Assembly: GCF_902374955.1 (NCBI RefSeq)
Contig: NZ_CABKRX010000024.1
Location: 1 to 16,739, forward strand
DNA from: Bacillus massilioanorexius
Lineage (GTDB): Bacteria; Bacillota; Bacilli; Bacillales; DSM-1321
Reading direction: 5' to 3'
Length of the DNA stretch: 16,739 bases
A program made the translations under genes and the position numbers. Every line of letters begins with the position of its first letter. Positions within the stretch are counted from its first letter, which is position 1. Below the pieces are notes generated by a model that made no database searches, was not told the DNA's origin, and was given only the letters and a program-made list of their open reading frames with translations. Of this stretch, positions 12,449-16,739 are shown one piece after another.

Positions 12449-13084
12449 ATGAAGGAACGTATTTTACAACATTTTAAAGGTATTACTACCGATTTAGATA
12501 AAAAAATTGCAGTTTTACGTAGATTTGGTATGGAAAAAGGGAATTACAGTTCAGATTATATTGATTCGTATCTCAACGATTGGAAAGCTGAGGTAAATGA
12601 AATAATTGCAGAACGTAGAACGGCAGCAAAGGGAGAAATTGAAGCAATTAAAGCAGAGTTAAAAACTAAGGTATTTAAAGATCCTTATGCGGATATTAAA
12701 GGTCCTATTATTACAACTGAAGATAAGATTCTTGTTCAATTAGAGCGTATGAATAAGATGCAAATCTTTCGTGCAGAAATGGATTCAGTTGATAATCCTA
12801 ATGAGCTTAAAGAGATTTATGAACAATATCAAGACGATGCTGATTTTAATAATTTATTCGATTTGGAAATTAAAAAGCGCGTCAAATCTGATAAAGGAAT
12901 TGAATACAAACAGCTTCATGCAGAATTAAATGATGATCCCAAGGAATTCAAAGAGTTGGATCAAATGTCTCATCTTTTGGATTTCTTTTTTAGTGATGGC
13001 AAATACCATACCACTATAGAAGAGACAGGTTTTGATAAGTATAATTTCACAACTATTGATGATATTGCGAAACAAAATTTGTAA
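12449..13084 (+). CDS. Coiled-coil phage-type hypothetical protein
   Basis: A 211-aa charged, helical protein with a coiled-coil-like region at about 45-80 (WKAEVNEIIAERRTAAKGEI) and a second helical section at about 105-165. There is no membrane span or signal. A TAAGGAGGA ribosome site is strong. It lies between the replication genes and the small-terminase-like gene. Such helical acidic proteins could be scaffold-like or control factors, but no head genes are present here and I recognise no family. Confidence 0.6.
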   Translation: MKERILQHFKGITTDLDKKIAVLRRFGMEKGNYSSDYIDSYLNDWKAEVNEIIAERRTAAKGEIEAIKAELKTKVFKDPYADIKGPIITTEDKILVQLERMNKMQIFRAEMDSVDNPNELKEIYEQYQDDADFNNLFDLEIKKRVKSDKGIEYKQLHAELNDDPKEFKELDQMSHLLDFFFSDGKYHTTIEETGFDKYNFTTIDDIAKQNL

Positions 13085-13103
13085 ATACGAGGGGTTTTGC
13101 TGA

Positions 13104-13244
13104 TTGGATATTCGTCGTTTTTTAGATCGGTTTATAGATACCACTAACTTTTCTGATGAACAATTATTCGAATTATATCTTGAATGCAAAAGCATTCAAG
13201 TTTCAGTACCAAGGAAAATAAATATTATGTCTGCCCTGGTGTAA
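13104..13244 (+). CDS. 46-aa small protein with TTG start
   Basis: The frame starts MDIRRFLDRFIDTTNFSDEQ from TTG 13104, with GAGGGG nine bases upstream, and ends in SALV. Helical, Asp/Arg-rich. The hairpin at 13233-13253 overlaps its stop. Tiny genes of this kind often precede the terminase gene in Bacillus phages. The call rests on ribosome site, position and protein-like composition. Confidence 0.5.
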   Translation: MDIRRFLDRFIDTTNFSDEQLFELYLECKSIQVSVPRKINIMSALV

Positions 13245-13260
13245 TGCCAGGGCCTTCTTT
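13233..13260 (+). terminator. Hairpin before the phBC6A51-like gene
   Basis: GCCCTGG-TGTAATG-CCAGGGC is a perfect, GC-rich 7-bp stem, followed by CTTCTTT. It marks the border between the early block and the small-terminase-like gene. The T-run is weak, so partial termination or RNA processing is possible. Confidence 0.6.
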
Positions 13261-13278
13261 GAAAGGAAATGATTACAG

Positions 13279-13671
13279 ATGAAAGGACATGGCGAGAAAG
13301 TGAGCAGAAAAGAAGATTTAGCAATCTTGGCTTTATTAACAGAACCAACACTGGTACAAGCAGCGAAAAAAACTGGTATATCAGAGGCAACTTTATGGAG
13401 ATGGCAGCAGAAAGAATCATTTAAACATAAGTATCAAGAAGCTAAGAATCAAGCTGTAACACAAGCTACAGCTCGTTTAAGACAGGGGATGACTATTGCT
13501 GCAGATACGTTGATTGAAATTGCCCAAAATAAAAAAGCTCCTGCAATGGCAAGGGTTCACGCTAGTAAAACGATTTTAGAATCTGGTCTGAAAGCTCAAG
13601 AGATGGAAGATATAATGCACCGTCTTGAAAAGCTTGAACAAAGTGAGGAGGCGGAAGAAGTTGCGTGGTAG
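13279..13671 (+). CDS. phBC6A51-family HTH protein, small-terminase-like
   Basis: A 130-aa protein of the phBC6A51 HTH type found in Bacillus prophages. An HTH lies at about 24-44 (TLVQAAKKTGISEATLWRWQ), followed by helices (KHKYQEAKNQAVTQATARLR, then ARVHASKTILESGLK) and an acidic coiled end. This layout, HTH first and an oligomerising helical part after it, is that of terminase small subunits, which recognise the packaging site. Family assignment is from memory of the sequence style. A large terminase gene would normally follow, but here two small genes and a tape measure come next. A GAAAGGAAA ribosome site sets the start. It may serve packaging of this element by a helper phage, or be a leftover. 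Confidence 0.65.
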   Translation: MKGHGEKVSRKEDLAILALLTEPTLVQAAKKTGISEATLWRWQQKESFKHKYQEAKNQAVTQATARLRQGMTIAADTLIEIAQNKKAPAMARVHASKTILESGLKAQEMEDIMHRLEKLEQSEEAEEVAW

Positions 13672-13819
13672 AGTACTCTCTCGGTTAAAGAACCTTGAAA
13701 AAACGAAGATTAATAGTTCTTATCTTCCTGTATTCTTTACAGATAATAGAAAGGCTATTGAGGAGTATAAACATCTTATTGGGCCTAAAACAGTGGTGAT
13801 TATTGATGACATCTTATAA
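13661..13819 (+). CDS. 52-aa basic small protein, TTG start
   Basis: The frame starts at TTG 13661, eleven bases inside the preceding gene, after a strong GAGGAGGCGGAAGAAG ribosome region. It has a short basic helix (RGRVLSRLKNLEKTK) and a beta-rich end (KTVVIIDDIL). An upstream in-frame ATG at 13625 lacks a ribosome site. Its N-terminus resembles that of the next gene's product (basic RVxxLE helix), so the two may be related small phage proteins. Function unknown. Confidence 0.55.
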   Translation: MRGRVLSRLKNLEKTKINSSYLPVFFTDNRKAIEEYKHLIGPKTVVIIDDIL

Positions 13820-14093
13820 TTCTCTGTTGAAAAGGGTTAAAAAGTTAGAAAGTCATGAGAGATTAAAGCAAGGAGAATCACATGTTTTTTATATGGAAGA
13901 TGGTTCATATTTAGAGGTTAATGCCAGGGAGTTTAACGCTATATGGGATGATGTAGAGGTTGGTAAACCTAACAAACATTATGAGCATCTAAAGAAGAAG
14001 TTAGATGAAGGATATCCGGATGAAGGTGGACTGATTCACCTTATGATGGCATGGGATGTAAATATGAATCTTGATTTATGGGATGATGAATAA
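13806..14093 (+). CDS. 95-aa small protein with N-terminal short coiled coil
   Basis: Begins MTSYNSLLKRVKKLESHERL, a short basic coiled coil, then an acidic globular part (VFYMEDGSYLEVNAREFNAIWDD and further Trp/Asp-rich residues). The ATG overlaps the previous gene by 14 bases; a TTG three bases before is an alternative. The ribosome site is weak, which fits coupling. Acidic small proteins of this kind sit beside terminase genes in Bacillus phages. No function known. Confidence 0.6.
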   Translation: MTSYNSLLKRVKKLESHERLKQGESHVFYMEDGSYLEVNAREFNAIWDDVEVGKPNKHYEHLKKKLDEGYPDEGGLIHLMMAWDVNMNLDLWDDE

Positions 14094-14101
14094 TTAACAA
14101 T

Positions 14102-14182
14102 ATGATTATTGTGTTGCGAAAACGAAAAAATCCTTATAAAACAGCACTTTCTATTGTATTTATAGCCGTATTGTCTTTGTGA
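14102..14182 (+). CDS. Possible 26-aa single-TM peptide
   Basis: ATG 14102 opens a short frame whose product has a basic N-terminus (MIIVLRKRKNPYK) and a hydrophobic C-terminal helix (TALSIVFIAVLSL). No ribosome site is seen, so it may be chance. It lies at the point where the missing head/tail genes would be expected, just before the tape measure gene. Confidence 0.25.
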   Translation: MIIVLRKRKNPYKTALSIVFIAVLSL

Positions 14183-14213
14183 GGTGGAATTTTTCAAATA
14201 AAGGAGTGAATTT

Positions 14214-15986
14214 ATGCTAAGAGAAATGAAAGTTGGTATTACCTTTAATGATCATGCCAGTAGACAACTTAATCGAATTGACCGGATTATGGACGAAGCT
14301 GGTCGAGAAGCAAGAGATTTAGCTTCAGCCGTTAAAGATGCTGAACATGGATTCGGCAGTTTCGGAAGAGTTGCTGCTGGTCTTGGTGGAATGATTGCTG
14401 GAGTGTTTGCGGTAGATAAAATTAAGGATTTCGGTATTAGTGCTGTTGAAAGCGCTGCTACAGCACAAGCAACCACAGCACAATTTGGGCAGGTATTCGG
14501 TGGGTTGCAAGATAATGCAGAAAGTATGGTAGATGGTTTAGGTGACTCATTCGGGATGGTAAGTGAACGAATAAAGCCAGCATTCACTCAAACAACCTCT
14601 ATGTTTAAAGGTCTAGGTTTAAGTACTAAAGATGCTATGGAGCAAGCTGAATCAGCAGTTAATTTAGCAGCAGATGCTGCTGCTTTTTATGACAAGTCGT
14701 ATGAAGATGCTAATAGTTCTTTAAATAGTTTCATCAAAGGAAATTATGAAGGCGGAGAATCAATAGGGTTATTCGCTAATGAAACACAATTAGCTTCGTG
14801 GGCTGCTCAAAACTTGAATTTAGATTGGAAAAAACTCGGTGAAGCTGATAAACAAATGGCTCGATTGCAATTTGCTGAATCGATGCAAAAAGCAGCAGGA
14901 GCTACTGGACAGGCATCTAGAGAATCCGAATCGTACGAGAATCAGTTAGGGAACTTGAGACAATCATGGACCAATTTAAAAGCAGGACTTGCTGGACCTT
15001 TCCTCGATAAAGTTACTGCAGGATTAAAAAATATGGCTACATGGGTTGGGAACGTTGATACAGAGAAGTTAACAACTGGAATGAGTTCTTTCGGTGAAAA
15101 AGTATCAACTGTTGTTACACCAGCATTTAATGGGTTGAAAACAGGTTTAGGATGGGTTAAAGATAATGCAGGACTTGTAACAACATCATTAACAGCTGTT
15201 GTAGGTGGTTTTGCGGCGTTTAAAGGGGTCATGGCAGTAAATACAGCTATCCAAGCATATAACGGCTTTATGAAAACATCTGCAGTTGTTACAGGTATTC
15301 AAACAATTGCTACTCATGGATTGAATGCAGCGATAAGAGCAAATCCTTTTGGATGGGTTGCGACGTTGATTGGTCTTGTTGTTACAGCTGGTATTCTTCT
15401 CTATAAGAACTGGGATACAGTCAAAATAAAAGCTGGTGAATTATGGGCCAAAACAAAAGAAGTGTTCGGAGGGATCTACGATTGGGGTGTTTCTAAAATT
15501 CAACCAGTCGTTAACTTTTTCGGTAATTTAGCTGATAAATTCAGTAAGTTTAAAAATGCAATAACAAGCTTTAAGATGCCAAAATGGGTATCAACAATAG
15601 GAAGCACAATTGGCAAGGCAGCAGGTTTAGCGTTACCTGGTCATGCTACAGGTTTAGCTAGTGTACCTTATGATAATTATGCAGCAAGACTACACAAGGA
15701 TGAATCTGTATTAACTGCTAAACAATCTACAGCTCTAAGAGATGCAGGGATTTTAAAATCTAATGCAGATGGAACACCAACTCTTGATATGCAAGCTTCT
15801 AATTCTAGTCAGGTGAGTGGTCCAATTGTTCAAGGAACATCAGGAACTACAATATCACAAGTATTTCATATTAATGTTAATGGGACCGACGATACGGCAA
15901 CTGACATAAAAGAAGTGGTTAGACGTTCGTGGAATGAAATGTGGGATTCATTCGCAAGAACTAACCCACAAGTAACGGAACGTTAA
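14214..15986 (+). CDS. Phage tail tape measure protein
   Basis: A 590-aa tape measure protein. The N-terminal helical part (about 1-45, with HASRQLNRIDRIMDEAGREA) is followed by the typical AESAxTAQATTAQF-like core (76-92) and long Ala/Gly-rich helices. Hydrophobic segments lie at 52-67, 320-340 and about 378-397. The C-terminus (475-510, LPGHATGLASVPYDNY then LHKDESVLTAKQ) is the characteristic end of Bacillus siphovirus tape measures. AAAGGAGTG gives the ribosome site. Both ends look intact, so it is short but not truncated; by the usual 0.15 nm per residue it would set a tail of roughly 90 nm. It stands alone, without tail tube, chaperone or baseplate genes, and meets a terminator and a convergent gene at once. 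Identity firm; role on this element unknown. Confidence 0.85.
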   Translation: MLREMKVGITFNDHASRQLNRIDRIMDEAGREARDLASAVKDAEHGFGSFGRVAAGLGGMIAGVFAVDKIKDFGISAVESAATAQATTAQFGQVFGGLQDNAESMVDGLGDSFGMVSERIKPAFTQTTSMFKGLGLSTKDAMEQAESAVNLAADAAAFYDKSYEDANSSLNSFIKGNYEGGESIGLFANETQLASWAAQNLNLDWKKLGEADKQMARLQFAESMQKAAGATGQASRESESYENQLGNLRQSWTNLKAGLAGPFLDKVTAGLKNMATWVGNVDTEKLTTGMSSFGEKVSTVVTPAFNGLKTGLGWVKDNAGLVTTSLTAVVGGFAAFKGVMAVNTAIQAYNGFMKTSAVVTGIQTIATHGLNAAIRANPFGWVATLIGLVVTAGILLYKNWDTVKIKAGELWAKTKEVFGGIYDWGVSKIQPVVNFFGNLADKFSKFKNAITSFKMPKWVSTIGSTIGKAAGLALPGHATGLASVPYDNYAARLHKDESVLTAKQSTALRDAGILKSNADGTPTLDMQASNSSQVSGPIVQGTSGTTISQVFHINVNGTDDTATDIKEVVRRSWNEMWDSFARTNPQVTER

Positions 15987-15998
15987 AACAATACACAT

Positions 15999-16011
15999 AT
16001 TATGTTGCTAA
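15999..16011 (-). repeat. Dispersed motif, reverse copy (TTATGTTGCTAAA)
   Basis: The reverse complement, TTTAGCAACATAA, differs by one base from the core TTTGGCAACATAA at 2840 and 4314. It lies between the tape measure stop and the terminator. Confidence 0.5.
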
Positions 16012-16042
16012 AAAGGAATCCTATAACACGGATTCCTTTTGA
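16010..16042. terminator. Bidirectional terminator
   Basis: AAAAGGAATCC (16011-16021) and GGATTCCTTTT (16030-16040) form a perfect 11-bp stem with an 8-base loop. A-run on the left and T-run on the right allow it to end both the tape measure gene and the convergent gene, whose stop codon is inside it. Confidence 0.9.
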
Positions 16043-16629
16043 TCAATAATGATGTTTACACTATTAACAGGAATTGATGTACTACTTGAAATGATGTCGT
16101 CTTTTTTTCGGTCAAAAAAACTTTTCGGATAGTAATAATCTGAATCTTTATCTTTATCTAAACCTAAATGTAAGTAGGTATTATCTAAGTGACTATAGAT
16201 AATTAAATCTAATTTCAAGTTAGTTTTTTCATTATGAGGCTGATATTCAATTATAGTAGGAGCACTAATGATTTGGTGTGTAAATGGAAAGTATAACATT
16301 CGCTTCCTTTTGGATTTATACCACTTGTTATGTGTCTTTTTTAAAAAATCAAAAGTAACCGTACCATTTTCAATCTTATCGTAACCTTTTTGACCTGAAT
16401 ATTCGTATTTATTTCTTAAATTTTGAACCACATATTGGATGCCAAGTAAGTGACAAAGGTTTGCTTCTTCAAACCGTAATTTTATAGTATGTATAATTTC
16501 ATTTTCTAAATGAAAAATAAATAAACGGTCACATAGATGTTCTTTATAAAAGGCTTGAATTGTTTGTAGAGATAGATTTTTTTCATTTGGCATAGTGCTA
16601 ATTGTAAGTAAATCAGTAGTAGATAACAT
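16021..16629 (-). CDS. PBECR4-like (polyvalent-type nuclease domain) protein
   Basis: A 202-aa soluble protein. Segments LRFEEANLCHLLGIQ (51-65), GYDKIENGTVTFDFLKK (82-98), RMLYFPF (110-116) and DYYYPKSFFDRKKD (164-177) match the style of PBECR4, a Barnase-EndoU-ColicinE5/D-RelE-like nuclease domain of phage and mobile elements. His60 and the YYYP/FF end are the likely conserved positions; catalytic residues cannot be assigned from one sequence. An AGGGGAAAA ribosome site precedes the ATG. It is convergent to the tape measure gene and has its own promoter side, so it is a separate accessory (moron-like) gene. Possible roles are toxin, anti-phage or host-takeover RNase. No antitoxin gene is visible beside it in the window. 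Family call moderate. Confidence 0.6.
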   Translation of the reverse strand: MLSTTDLLTISTMPNEKNLSLQTIQAFYKEHLCDRLFIFHLENEIIHTIKLRFEEANLCHLLGIQYVVQNLRNKYEYSGQKGYDKIENGTVTFDFLKKTHNKWYKSKRKRMLYFPFTHQIISAPTIIEYQPHNEKTNLKLDLIIYSHLDNTYLHLGLDKDKDSDYYYPKSFFDRKKDDIISSSTSIPVNSVNIIIDQKESVL

Positions 16630-16652
16630 TTAATTTTCCCCTAAAATTAAAA

Positions 16653-16683
16653 ATTGACCTCGGTATTTATTACCAAGGTCAAT
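16653..16683 (-). terminator. Strong hairpin upstream of the PBECR4-like gene
   Basis: ATTGACCTCGGTA (16653-16665) and TACCAAGGTCAAT (16671-16683) pair at 12 of 13 positions. On the minus strand it is followed by TTTTTAATTTT, as in a terminator for transcription entering from the right. A minus-strand TATAAT (plus 16682-16687) overlaps its outer edge and may be the -10 of the PBECR4-like gene. Confidence 0.65.
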
Positions 16684-16739
16684 TATACTAGTGTTTCAAA
16701 TAAATTTAAATGTTATTTAGCAACGGAACAGGAAGGAAT

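Noticed and set aside
12926..13420. Two minus-strand ORFs across the coiled-coil and HTH genes
   Set aside because: They cover plus-strand genes with good ribosome sites and have no signals of their own.
14252..14587. Minus-strand ORFs inside the tape measure gene, also 14942-15232
   Set aside because: They are shadows of the Ala-rich coding sequence on the other strand, without ribosome sites.
16653..16683. Hairpin as a leader attenuator of the PBECR4-like gene
   Set aside because: The likely -10 box overlaps the outer arm, so the full hairpin would not be in the transcript; a terminator for transcription from the right fits better.

Overview
The window looks like part of a mobile element from a low-GC Firmicute, most likely the Bacillus cereus group. 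That assignment rests on the AT-rich sequence, strong GGAGG-type ribosome sites, a MerR/coiled-coil protein of the DUF3967 type, a replication-relaxation protein, and a phBC6A51-like phage HTH protein. It is recognition of family style, not a database match. There are no rRNA or tRNA genes, no housekeeping genes and no CRISPR array.

Layout. Positions 1-4223 are mostly on the minus strand and look plasmid-like: a replication-relaxation family protein, an FtsK/SpoIIIE-type DNA translocase, a two-TM protein, and an operon of a 64-aa protein with a MerR-HTH/coiled-coil protein. The spaces between these genes are rich in structure: six short palindromes (2098-2267), a 12-bp-phased array of TGAAACT/AGTTTCA heptamers (2703-2789), a strand-biased GC island (2906-2950) and three CTCAA/TTGAG palindromes around a small Xre regulator. 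Positions 4224-6567 are an integration/control module: a tyrosine recombinase with an apparently complete catalytic set, a Cys-rich small protein, a convergent small HTH repressor and a divergent operon of small genes. One 19-bp operator type recurs at the recombinase and small-gene promoters. Positions 6568-8320 are a theta-type replicon: a primase-like Rep protein, a leader with an attenuator and a probable antisense RNA, and long direct repeats just after rep that are the best origin candidate.

Positions 8321-9343 hold a small DNA-binding protein, an HTH remnant and a single-TM protein. Positions 9684-14093 follow phage early-gene order on the plus strand: HTH, acidic protein, DnaD-type initiator with iteron-like repeats in its own gene, DnaC-type helicase loader, small proteins, a coiled-coil protein, a phBC6A51-type HTH (small-terminase-like) and two small coiled-coil proteins. 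An intact 590-aa tape measure protein follows at once, with no large terminase, portal, capsid or other tail gene. A convergent gene resembling PBECR4-type nuclease domains closes the window.

How it may work together. The element appears able to recombine (Int), replicate as a plasmid (Rep/ori) and perhaps from a phage origin (DnaD/DnaC), segregate (MerR/coiled-coil plus array) and possibly move DNA (FtsK plus relaxation protein). It also keeps two phage late functions, a small-terminase-like protein and a tape measure. It is either a decayed phage-plasmid mosaic or a helper-dependent satellite; the window alone cannot decide. It begins and ends in uncharacterised sequence, so the element may extend further.
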